A stretch of DNA of 7,505 nucleotides from an uncultured Rhodospirillaceae bacterium (GTDB taxonomy: Bacteria; Pseudomonadota; Alphaproteobacteria; RF32; CAG-239), in assembly GCA_900320035.1 (NCBI GenBank), contig ONQU01000003.1:1-7505 (forward strand), written 5' to 3'. How positions within the stretch are numbered: position 1 is the stretch's first letter; the number at the start of each line of letters is the position of its first letter. Made by a program: the position numbers and the translations under genes. Below the pieces are notes generated by a model. It was not told the DNA's origin. It searched no databases and saw only the letters and a program-made list of their open reading frames with translations. Below are positions 1 to 6,267 of the stretch, one piece after another.

Positions 1-1788
1 TTTGAATTAGCTTATAACGGCGTTTATGAAATTAGTTTAATCAGCGATAATCCGCAATTACAGCAAAAGTTTATCTTGGCCCAAAATGAGCAAAAAGAAA
101 TTGTTATGCCGGGCGCGCCAAAACCAAAAAAACGTACACCTTATGGCTCTATGGATGGTCTTTATCAAAAAGAACGCCATGTTGTTATGGTTGAATCTGG
201 CGATACATTCATAGGTATATTAAATAATTTAGGCCTAGACAGCAAAAATGCTACCGATGCCTATAATGTGTTGCGCAAAGTATATGATACGCACAAGTTA
301 AGAGTAGGGCAATATTTTGTTTTAACCGGTGTCTTTAATGTTCAATCGCACGATCTGGAAACGCTTGATACGTTAGTGATTGAGCCGGAGCGCGGAACTC
401 GTTATATTTTACATACCGATGAGTATGATAAATATGCGGTGAAGGTAGAGCAGGAAAAATTTGCTCGTGACACTAAAGTCGTCAAAGGCGTGATTAACGG
501 TACCGTGGCTAATTCTTTAGCTAATGCCGGTGTTCCAAGTCGGTTCCGTGGTGAAATTATCAATAATTTCGGGCACATGCTTAATTTTAGTCGCGACCTT
601 AAAAAAGGCGATTCATTTGAAATTAAATATGAAGTCAGTAAGGATTCTTATGGCGATATCGTCAAAGTTGGCAATGTACTCTACGCATCTTTCAAAAATG
701 CTCATCGTACCTACAAATTATATCGTTATAAAAATGAGTATTATAGTGACAAAGGTGAAACCAAGAAAACCGGTTTGGATAAAAAGCCTTTAGCGGCGCG
801 AAATGCACGGATTTCATCATTGTTTGGTTATCGTCGCCACCCAATTTTGAAAACTCAGAAATTTCATAGTGGTGTTGATTATGCGGCACCGCGCGGAACG
901 GCCGTCTATGCCAGCGGTAACGGTAAAATAGAAATGGCGCGTTATGTGAACGGATATGGTAATTTTATCAAGATTCGCCATAATTCGGAATATGAAACAG
1001 GATATGGGCATTTGCAACGTTTTGCCTCCGGAATTAGGCCTGGGGTAAACGTGCGTAAGGGACAAATTATCGCTTACGTTGGTAACACCGGGCGTTCAAC
1101 CGGACCACATCTGCATTTTGAAATTATCCGCCACGGACAACGTATTAATCCGCTCAAAGCGGCGGTGGCAACCGGAAATGATTTGACCGGCAACCAATTG
1201 GCAGATTTTAAGCGTACAATGCGACAAATTGATGGCTTAAAAGAAACAATTGCACGTACTAAACCGCAGTCGATACAACAGGTAGCCCAAAAAGAGCCGG
1301 CATCTTTGAAAATGACGATTGCGCAAACGCCGCAACTGATTCAAGAAGCGCAGAAAAACTTACCGGAACCTTTGCAGCTGTTTCCGGTAGGAAAGGAATT
1401 GCTTGCCATAACCGCGGATTCGTTTTCTTCTCTTGAAGAAGATGCTGATAACCAAGTACAGCCAGCGGTTTTAGAAAAGGCTGAACCGGCGGCGCAAGAA
1501 GAAAAAGTCGTCCAAGAAGAACAAACAGAGCCAAAAGAACAGGTGGTTCAGGAAGAACAAGTAAGAAATTTGGCACAAGCAGAAACAGCTGAACTGCCGG
1601 TAGATACCACGTTAAAGGAAGAAGAATCTACGCCGGTTAATTATAAAGGTAAATTAATTTATCCGGCAAGAATTTCTGCCGTTAAGGCGCGTGATACCTA
1701 TTTTGTCGCAAAATTAAAAGCCAATCACAAATTTGTAAAACCTGGGCCGAAACGTCCGGCACGCGCCGGTCGGCAAGCACGCCGCTGA
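1..1788 (+). CDS. M23 (LytM) family murein DD-endopeptidase, 5'-truncated by window edge
   Basis: Zinc metallopeptidase expected to cleave peptide cross-links of peptidoglycan in the periplasm, of the MepM-like type. The frame is open from base 1 with no stop, so the TTG at 76 is not the start and the N-terminus (signal or anchor) lies outside; 595 codons are present. Counting codons from base 1, a LysM/OapA-like segment (GDTFIGIL) lies around 60-105. The domain that precedes the catalytic domain in MepM-like proteins is around 160-235 (ending near GDSFEIKYE). The LytM domain is around 268-385, with zinc/catalytic residues H289 and D293 (HSGVD), H337 (GYGHL) and H370/H372 (HLHFE). All motifs are intact, so it is probably active. 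About 210 further residues follow: a Glu/Gln/Ala-rich stretch with VVQEEQ twice (1507-1524, 1543-1560) and a Lys/Arg/Pro-rich end. This tail is unusual for the family. The gene converges on the serine dehydratase gene, 26 bp away. Confidence 0.9.
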   Translation, partial: FELAYNGVYEISLISDNPQLQQKFILAQNEQKEIVMPGAPKPKKRTPYGSMDGLYQKERHVVMVESGDTFIGILNNLGLDSKNATDAYNVLRKVYDTHKLRVGQYFVLTGVFNVQSHDLETLDTLVIEPERGTRYILHTDEYDKYAVKVEQEKFARDTKVVKGVINGTVANSLANAGVPSRFRGEIINNFGHMLNFSRDLKKGDSFEIKYEVSKDSYGDIVKVGNVLYASFKNAHRTYKLYRYKNEYYSDKGETKKTGLDKKPLAARNARISSLFGYRRHPILKTQKFHSGVDYAAPRGTAVYASGNGKIEMARYVNGYGNFIKIRHNSEYETGYGHLQRFASGIRPGVNVRKGQIIAYVGNTGRSTGPHLHFEIIRHGQRINPLKAAVATGNDLTGNQLADFKRTMRQIDGLKETIARTKPQSIQQVAQKEPASLKMTIAQTPQLIQEAQKNLPEPLQLFPVGKELLAITADSFSSLEEDADNQVQPAVLEKAEPAAQEEKVVQEEQTEPKEQVVQEEQVRNLAQAETAELPVDTTLKEEESTPVNYKGKLIYPARISAVKARDTYFVAKLKANHKFVKPGPKRPARAGRQARR

Positions 1789-1814
1789 TAAGTTTTATCC
1801 GATGTTTGCAATTT

Positions 1815-3200
1815 CTAGCAACTCAGAGCATTTTTAGCAATACCGGCCAGTGATGTTTCTTTATAGTCTTGATTAAGGCTTAATCCGGTTTCGTACATGG
1901 TTTTAATAATGCTGTCTAAACTAACAATATGGCTACCGCTGCCTTGCATAGCCAAGCGCGCGGCATTCACAGCCTTAATTGCGCCCATGGCGTTGCGCTC
2001 AATGCACGGAACTTGCACTAAACCGCAAATCGGGTCACAAGTTAAACCTAAATTATGTTCCATGGCAATTTCTGCCGCATTTTCAATTTGTTTATTATTG
2101 CCACCAAGCGCTGCCACCAAACCGCCGGCCGCCATTGAGCAAGCCACGCCGATTTCGCCTTGACAACCGACTTCGGCACCGGAAATTGAGGCGTTGGTGC
2201 GATATAAGCTACAAATAGCTGATGCAGTGGCTAAAAAGGTGATAGCGGCATTTTTGCGCTCGGCAATATTATAAAATTTGCCGTATCTCTCCATATAGCG
2301 CATAACCGCCGGAATGACGCCGGCCGATCCCATCGTCGGTGCCGTAACGATTCGACCACCACCGGCATTTTCTTCGGCTACGGCAAAAGCCCATATATTT
2401 ATCCAGTCAATTGCCGTTAAAGAATCGGTATTATTATTAGCAAATTTAGACGTAAGGCGCTCATACATTTCTTTAGCGTGGCGTTTTACTTTCAAGCCGC
2501 CCGGTAAATAGCCGTCTTTTTGTAACCCGATATCAATGCTTTGCTGCATCATTTGATGGAGATGTAAAATATTTTGTGAAACCGAAAAATGATGAGGTTG
2601 CAGAGTCTTTTCATTTTGCAAAACCAACTCGGCAATTGTCATCTTGTTTTGCGCACAGAGTTGCATCAATTCCTTACAGCTATCAAATTGATAAGGCACA
2701 TCATAAGGTTGGCGATCAATACGCCGGCAGATTTCATCTTGGCGAGCAATGGTACCGCCACCAACCGAAAAATAAGTTTCTTCGAGCACAACACGGCCTT
2801 CTTTATCATAAGCGCAGAATGTCATGCCGTTGGAATGTTCCGGCAGTGTAATTTTCTTTTCTAATTCAATATCTTGGGCAATAGAAAAATTGATATGGTG
2901 TTGTTCGAGTATATTTAGTTGATGATTGTGCTCAAGGGGTGCCAAATAATCCAAATTTGGATTCATTTCTGCGGCATTTAACCCCATAAATCCGTAAATA
3001 ATGGCATTCAATGTGCCGTGTCCGATGCCGGTGAGCGCCAATGAGCCATAAAGTTTGGTGTGCAAAGAAGCAACTTTCAAAAGTAGGTTTTGCTCGCGCA
3101 AATTTTCCACAAACCGCCGTGCCGCCTTCATCGGTCCGACCGTATGAGAACTTGACGGACCAATACCGACGGCGAAAATTTCAAACAAACTGAAATACAT
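1815..3200 (-). CDS. sdaA: L-serine dehydratase (L-serine ammonia-lyase), single-chain iron-sulfur type
   Basis: Deaminates L-serine to pyruvate and ammonia in the cytoplasm using a [4Fe-4S] cluster rather than PLP. The 461 residues match the usual ~455 of single-chain SdaA/SdaB. The beta domain begins at the N-terminus with the family signature SSSHTVGP (residues 16-23). The alpha (catalytic) domain includes RIVTAPTMGSAGVIPA (283-298). Cluster cysteine candidates are C346 (GCQGEIG), C388 (TCDPICG) and C399 (VPCIERNAMG). The protein ends exactly in Cys461. In the Legionella enzyme, as I recall, a C-terminal cysteine folds back as fourth cluster ligand, and the spacing of all four cysteines here agrees. 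It is the second gene of an operon: it starts 11 bp after the hydrolase gene, and its Shine-Dalgarno AAAGGA (3208-3213) overlaps that gene's stop codon, suggesting coupled translation. No convincing terminator is visible downstream. Use of sdaA rather than sdaB is by family only. Confidence 0.95.
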   Translation of the reverse strand: MYFSLFEIFAVGIGPSSSHTVGPMKAARRFVENLREQNLLLKVASLHTKLYGSLALTGIGHGTLNAIIYGFMGLNAAEMNPNLDYLAPLEHNHQLNILEQHHINFSIAQDIELEKKITLPEHSNGMTFCAYDKEGRVVLEETYFSVGGGTIARQDEICRRIDRQPYDVPYQFDSCKELMQLCAQNKMTIAELVLQNEKTLQPHHFSVSQNILHLHQMMQQSIDIGLQKDGYLPGGLKVKRHAKEMYERLTSKFANNNTDSLTAIDWINIWAFAVAEENAGGGRIVTAPTMGSAGVIPAVMRYMERYGKFYNIAERKNAAITFLATASAICSLYRTNASISGAEVGCQGEIGVACSMAAGGLVAALGGNNKQIENAAEIAMEHNLGLTCDPICGLVQVPCIERNAMGAIKAVNAARLAMQGSGSHIVSLDSIIKTMYETGLSLNQDYKETSLAGIAKNALSC

Positions 3201-3211
3201 TTTTCTATCCT

Positions 3212-4138
3212 TTAGGCTAAAAATTCTTTAATCGCTTTACGTACAATTTTCAATAATTTGGGCGTTGCATGCCCGGCTTCCGGTGCAATAATCAATTTAG
3301 ACAGCGGTAAAGCCTGATGTAAGTCCCACGCCTGTTTTACCGGACAGCAAAAATCCATGCGATTATGCACGATCAATGTTGGAATCTGTTTGATTTTACC
3401 AATCTGCGCCAAAATTTGATTTTCCCCTAAAAAATATTGATTTTTATCGTAATAATAAGCAATACGGGCAGCATTTAAGGCCTTTTCATTCAATTCTGAC
3501 GGCGTGTAAAATTGCGGTGCCAATTGTCCCAGCATAAATTCATAGCTACCAAAATAGGTGAGGGCTTTCAGATTATCCGTTTCCTTTTTCGAAAACAGTA
3601 GTTTTTCATACGATGCAAAAATATCTCGACGATAGGCCTGAGCCCGCATTTGCGCCCACAAATCCGGATAAAAACGTTCGCTGTCACGCTTAACCCACAT
3701 ATAATCACATTCGCGCGCTAAAAACACCGATGAAACAATAATTTTTTGCACCAGTTTAGGAAATTTCTCTGCAAACAACAAAGCGAGCGTTGAGCCCCAT
3801 GACACGCCATGTACAATGATTGGTTGCTGAATGTTCAGTTTTTGCAAAATAGCAACGGCATCATCAAGTGTGGCCTCGGTGTTATTATTGTGCCATACAT
3901 TTTGGGCGGTTGATTGGCCACAGCCGCGTTGATCAAACTGGATAAAATTAAATTGCTGCTTGGCAAAGAGTTTGGCATATTTTGGGCGTGATGAGCCACC
4001 CGGTCCACCGTGAAAAGACAGCACCGGCATGCCATTTGGATTACCAAAAGCCCGATAGTATACTTGATGCCCGTCGGCAGTTTGCAAAAAGTCTTCCAAA
4101 TAAGGTTTCGGCTCGCGCTTAAATATATTCCAAAACAT
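3212..4138 (-). CDS. pip: Proline iminopeptidase-like alpha/beta hydrolase (peptidase family S33)
   Basis: Probably removes N-terminal proline from short peptides in the cytoplasm; no signal peptide is seen. It has 308 residues, close to the ~310-320 of bacterial proline iminopeptidases. Family motifs occur in order: HGGPGG oxyanion segment (43-48), FDQRGCGQS (68-76), nucleophile elbow GVSWGS with Ser113, catalytic Asp262 in HNRMDFCCP, and catalytic His290 in EAGH. The elbow is GVSWGS where most family members have GGSWGS. The cap region (about 140-240) is the usual place for substrate specificity and is less recognisable, so an aminopeptidase or esterase of the same fold cannot be excluded. 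The start is ATG at 4138, preceded by a GAGGGAG ribosome-binding sequence about 7 bases upstream. It is the first gene of a leftward operon with the serine dehydratase and is divergent from ctrA; a sigma70-like promoter candidate lies at 4164-4191. Confidence 0.85.
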   Translation of the reverse strand: MFWNIFKREPKPYLEDFLQTADGHQVYYRAFGNPNGMPVLSFHGGPGGSSRPKYAKLFAKQQFNFIQFDQRGCGQSTAQNVWHNNNTEATLDDAVAILQKLNIQQPIIVHGVSWGSTLALLFAEKFPKLVQKIIVSSVFLARECDYMWVKRDSERFYPDLWAQMRAQAYRRDIFASYEKLLFSKKETDNLKALTYFGSYEFMLGQLAPQFYTPSELNEKALNAARIAYYYDKNQYFLGENQILAQIGKIKQIPTLIVHNRMDFCCPVKQAWDLHQALPLSKLIIAPEAGHATPKLLKIVRKAIKEFLA

Positions 4139-4163
4139 TTTTCAACTCCCTCAAATTTGCTAT

Positions 4164-4191
4164 ATTGTAAAAGATATATTTTTTTATGCAA
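4164..4191 (-). promoter_or_regulatory. Candidate sigma70-type promoter for the pip-sdaA operon
   Basis: Read on the minus strand: TTGCAT (4191-4186), a 16-base spacer, then TACAAT (4169-4164), which matches five of six bases of the -10 consensus. It lies 26 bases before the pip start codon. The -35 match is weak, and the AT-rich surroundings make chance matches likely. Confidence 0.35.
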
Positions 4192-4202
4192 CATATATTT
4201 TT

Positions 4203-4278
4203 ACGTAATTTTTTTGCGACAATGGCGTATCATTTTCATCGTTCTGCCGCAAGATTCGCGACGTATAATTTTTTTGCA
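4203..4278 (+). repeat. Two-copy direct repeat upstream of ctrA
   Basis: ACGTA-ATTTTTTTGC occurs at 4203-4217, and ACGTA-TA-ATTTTTTTGC at 4261-4277. Both have the same seven-T run, starts are 58 bases apart, and the second copy has a TA insertion. The second copy contains a perfect TATAAT (4264-4269) that could be a -10 element for ctrA, although no good -35 lies before it. It may be an operator pair or AT-rich coincidence. Confidence 0.35.
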
Positions 4279-4285
4279 GAAGTCT

Positions 4286-4301
4286 GTTAATAATTATTAA
4301 C
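4286..4301. promoter_or_regulatory. Perfect 16-bp palindrome with paired TTAA half-sites, candidate CtrA-type operator
   Basis: The sequence GTTAATAATTATTAAC is identical to its reverse complement. It contains two TTAA elements (4287-4290 and 4297-4300) separated by 6 bases. The classical CtrA site in Caulobacter is TTAA-N7-TTAA, so this is one base short of the canonical spacing. It lies 74 bases before the ctrA start, where autoregulation would be expected. A weak -10-like CATTAT (4318-4323) lies downstream at a distance that would put the palindrome over the -35 region. Binding by CtrA is an inference. Confidence 0.45.
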
Positions 4302-4375
4302 AAGTTCTTTTCATTTGCATTATTTTATTTCAAAATACAACTATCTGGAAAATTTTTTGTGAAAGGCGGGACATT

Positions 4376-5062
4376 ATGCGGGTTTTATTGGTTGAAGATG
4401 ATTATGCTGTATCGCAAAGCATAGAGACAATGCTCAAAAAAGAAGGTATGGTGGTTGATTCCAGCGAGTATGGTGAAGAAGGATTAGATATTGCTAAGTT
4501 CTATGACTATGACATCATTATCTTAGATTTAATGTTGCCGGATATGAACGGTTATGAAGTGTTAAAAAGTTTGCGTAATGCTAAGGTTAACACGCCGGTT
4601 CTTATTCTTTCCGGTTTATCAGAGCCTGATAAAAAAGTTAAAGGCTTGGGGTATGGTGCTGATGACTATTTGACCAAACCATTTGATCGTGCTGAGTTGC
4701 TGGCGCGCATCCAGGCAGTGGTTCGTCGTTCCAAAGGGCATGCAAACTCTGTTATCAAAACCGGTGATGTGGAAATTGACTTAGATACCCAAACCGTAAC
4801 GGTTAAAGGTAAAGTTTTGCACCTAACCGGAAAAGAATATGGTATCATGGAATTGTTGTCTTTGCGCAAAGGAGCAACCTTGAATAAAGACCAATTTTTG
4901 AACCATCTTTATGGTGGTATCGATGAACCTGAACTTAAGATTATTGACGTATTTATTTGTAAATTGCGTAAAAAATTGGAAAAAGCATCGGGCGGCAAAA
5001 ATTACATTGAAACCGTCTGGGGGCGTGGCTACGTATTACGCGATCCTGATGAAAAGAAATAG
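4376..5062 (+). CDS. ctrA: Cell-cycle master response regulator CtrA
   Basis: OmpR/PhoB-class transcription factor that in alphaproteobacteria controls division, motility, pili and, in some species, replication initiation, after phosphorylation through the CckA-ChpT relay. Its 228 residues compare with 231 in Caulobacter. Receiver domain 1-115 has the acidic pair E8/D9, phospho-acceptor D51 (LDLMLPDMNG), S79 and K101 (TKPF). The winged-helix domain at about 125-225 carries segments nearly identical to Caulobacter CtrA as I recall it, for example RRSKGHA, SVIKTGD, NHLYGGIDEPELKIIDVF and ETVWGRGYVLRDP. The end is DPDEKK rather than the Ala-Ala end that Caulobacter CtrA needs for ClpXP degradation. 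The ATG at 4376 follows the purine-rich GAAAGGCGGG. The upstream region holds a TTAA palindrome and a direct repeat. A prepilin-like gene follows after 20 bp with no terminator between, so the two are likely co-transcribed. Confidence 0.97.
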   Translation: MRVLLVEDDYAVSQSIETMLKKEGMVVDSSEYGEEGLDIAKFYDYDIIILDLMLPDMNGYEVLKSLRNAKVNTPVLILSGLSEPDKKVKGLGYGADDYLTKPFDRAELLARIQAVVRRSKGHANSVIKTGDVEIDLDTQTVTVKGKVLHLTGKEYGIMELLSLRKGATLNKDQFLNHLYGGIDEPELKIIDVFICKLRKKLEKASGGKNYIETVWGRGYVLRDPDEKK

Positions 5063-5082
5063 GATAAACGGAGAAACAAACA

Positions 5083-5679
5083 ATGTGTAATAACCAATAT
5101 GGCCGCTCAATGATTGAAATGTTGGGCGTGTTGTCGATTATCGGGATATTATCGGTTGGCGGTCTGGCCGGCTTTTCGGAAGTAATAACGAGACATCGCG
5201 TGAATAAAACCGTTGAACAAGTTATTACCATGGCCTCTAATCTGTCACAAATTGGCGAACAATCGGGCTCGTATGAGGGGTTAAGTAATGATGTGGCTAT
5301 CAGAATGAAAGCCATTTCCGGTGGTGTTTCCGTTTCCGGCAGTACGCTGACGAATATTTTTGGCGGCGACATTACAATTGAGCCTTCCGGTTTGTTGGCT
5401 ACTACCGATACGGAAGCGTTTGCAATGACATACACCGGTTTATCATCTGATGTATGCATACGTTTGGCCACGCAAAAATGGCAAAGTGGGCAGAGTGGTT
5501 CGTTGCTGGGGGTTGGTTTTGCGGCATCGGAAGATGATGCGGCGAGTCTTAAAACCAGCATTATCTTAAATTGCGCAGGTGTCGGTTGCGCTAAAAGTTT
5601 ACCGATATCAATTACCGATGCTATTTCTTTATGCAATTGCTCCGGCGATGATTGCGTAATGGTTGTTAAGTACTACTAA
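5083..5679 (+). CDS. Type IV prepilin-like protein with GRSMIEML processing site
   Basis: 198 residues. A short leader MCNNQYG ends in Gly7, followed by RSMIEMLGVLSIIGILSVGG, a hydrophobic helix of about 20 residues with Glu at mature position 5 (E12). This is the layout of type IV pilins and pseudopilins cut and methylated by prepilin peptidase PilD. The +1 residue is Arg instead of the usual Phe or Met. The predicted mature protein is an inner-membrane-anchored, periplasmic or surface fibre subunit. The globular part is not recognisable; it is Ser/Gly-rich with six cysteines (125, 164, 169, 184, 186, 191), the last three in a C-terminal CNCSGDDC cluster suited to disulfides. The ATG at 5083 has GGAG at 5070-5073. 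It follows ctrA by 20 bp, probably in one operon. No pilus assembly genes are in view, so whether it is a major pilin, minor pilin or secretion pseudopilin cannot be told. Confidence 0.8.
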   Translation: MCNNQYGRSMIEMLGVLSIIGILSVGGLAGFSEVITRHRVNKTVEQVITMASNLSQIGEQSGSYEGLSNDVAIRMKAISGGVSVSGSTLTNIFGGDITIEPSGLLATTDTEAFAMTYTGLSSDVCIRLATQKWQSGQSGSLLGVGFAASEDDAASLKTSIILNCAGVGCAKSLPISITDAISLCNCSGDDCVMVVKYY

Positions 5680-5703
5680 TCTCTGATACTTTTTTAGAGG
5701 GGG

Positions 5704-5741
5704 AAAATGCCGAATGTTTCACGTGAAACATTCGGCGTTTT
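5704..5741. terminator. Candidate bidirectional intrinsic terminator overlapping parS
   Basis: The 28-bp perfect palindrome 5709-5736 is preceded by AAAA (5704-5707) and followed by TTTT (5738-5741), with a T/G position between (a possible U-G pair). The RNA can form a long stem with a GCCGAA/TTCGGC base and a small ACGU loop on either strand. It sits between the convergent prepilin and rnhA genes, where both transcripts need to stop. The T run is short, so efficiency is uncertain. Confidence 0.5.
5709..5736. other. parS: parS, ParB-binding centromere site
   Basis: The 16-bp core at 5715-5730 reads TGTTTCACGTGAAACA, which I recognise as the near-universal bacterial chromosomal parS sequence bound by ParB. 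It is a perfect palindrome, extended by GCCGAA on the left and TTCGGC on the right to 28 bp of exact symmetry. ParB nucleates here and spreads; with ParA and SMC it segregates the origin region. The site is intergenic, between convergent genes. Sites of this kind usually lie near the replication origin, so the window is probably origin-proximal. No parA, parB, gidA or gidB gene is visible within it. Confidence 0.88.
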
Positions 5742-5781
5742 AAATTGTAAAAACAATGGATTAGATACGATCTTAAAATTT

Positions 5782-5811
5782 TGTTTTTCTTATATATAAG
5801 TAAGAAAAACA
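5782..5811. repeat. Inverted repeat immediately after rnhA, possible weak terminator
   Basis: Arms TGTTTTTCTTA (5782-5792) and TAAGAAAAACA (5801-5811) are perfect 11-bp reverse complements around an 8-base centre. An overlapping 12-bp palindrome CTTATATATAAG lies at 5789-5800. On the minus strand the stem directly follows the rnhA stop codon (5812-5814) and is followed by AAAATTTTAA rather than a pure U run. The stem is very AT-rich, so it may serve as a 3' end stabiliser or weak terminator. Confidence 0.4.
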
Positions 5812-6267
5812 TTACAAATGATTTTCCTGTTTGATTTTTTCCACTTCGGCTCGAGCTAAAGCATCACAACGCTCATTTTCAGCATGTCCGGCATGACCTT
5901 TCACCCATATCCAGCGAATTTCGTGTTGCTGCGTCAGTTCATCTAATCGTTGCCAAAGGTCAATGTTTTTGACGCCTTTGCTTTTGTTAGCGGTTTTCCA
6001 ACCGTTTTTTTTCCATTTAGGCAACCATTCGGTAATACCGCACATGACGTATTTACTGTCGGTATAGAGCGAAATATTGCAGTTTTTTTTAAGGGCATTC
6101 AAAGCGGTGATAACCGCGGTTAATTCCATCCGATTATTGGTGGTATTTTCTTCGCCGCCGGAAAGTTCTTTTTCTATTGTTTTATAACGCAAAATTGCGC
6201 CCCAACCGCCAACTCCGGGATTTCCCGAACAGGCACCGTCTGTAAATATTTCCACCCGTGCCGTCAT
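5812..6267 (-). CDS. rnhA: Ribonuclease HI
   Basis: Cleaves the RNA strand of RNA-DNA hybrids, removing R-loops and RNA primers. 151 residues, close to the 155 of E. coli RNase HI. The catalytic metal-binding carboxylates are all present: D10 (IFTDGACSGNPG), E48 (TTNNRMELTA), D70 (LYTDSKYV) and D135 (NERCDALAR). The loop His is H125 in WVKGHAGH. The basic handle region (WLPKWKKNGWK, 81-91) is present as in E. coli. The ATG at 6267 overlaps the stop of the upstream AlbA_2 gene as ATGA (6264-6267), and an AAGGAA sequence just upstream lies inside that gene, so translation is probably coupled. Two runs of eight A on the coding strand (plus-strand 6005-6012 and 6083-6090) encode Lys-Lys-Asn and are possible slippage points, but the frame is intact. 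Confidence 0.97.
   Translation of the reverse strand: MTARVEIFTDGACSGNPGVGGWGAILRYKTIEKELSGGEENTTNNRMELTAVITALNALKKNCNISLYTDSKYVMCGITEWLPKWKKNGWKTANKSKGVKNIDLWQRLDELTQQHEIRWIWVKGHAGHAENERCDALARAEVEKIKQENHL

Noticed and set aside
76..78. TTG as the start codon of the first gene
   Set aside because: The same frame is open back to base 1 with no ribosome-binding site before the TTG, so the gene simply enters from outside the window.
1259..1576. Leu/Pro-rich minus-strand open frame within the endopeptidase tail
   Set aside because: It is the complement of the Glu/Gln-rich low-complexity coding sequence and has no independent support.
1756..1769. CCGGC-ACGC-GCCGG hairpin near the end of the endopeptidase gene as a terminator
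   Set aside because: It lies inside the coding sequence and is not followed by a T run on either strand.
1789..1814. Terminator between the convergent endopeptidase and sdaA genes
   Set aside because: The 26-base gap has no stable stem or T tract that I can see.
4253..4257. GATTC in the ctrA upstream region as a regulatory CcrM (GANTC) methylation site
   Set aside because: GANTC occurs many times throughout the coding regions here, so a single upstream copy is not informative without methylation data.
4953..5636. Long minus-strand open frame opposite the ctrA 3' end and the prepilin gene
   Set aside because: Its product has no recognisable domain, and the sense-strand genes carry clear family motifs; it is a shadow frame.
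5681..5699. CTCT...AGAG short inverted repeat after the prepilin gene
   Set aside because: The arms are only four to five bases with a large loop; the parS palindrome just downstream is a far better terminator candidate.
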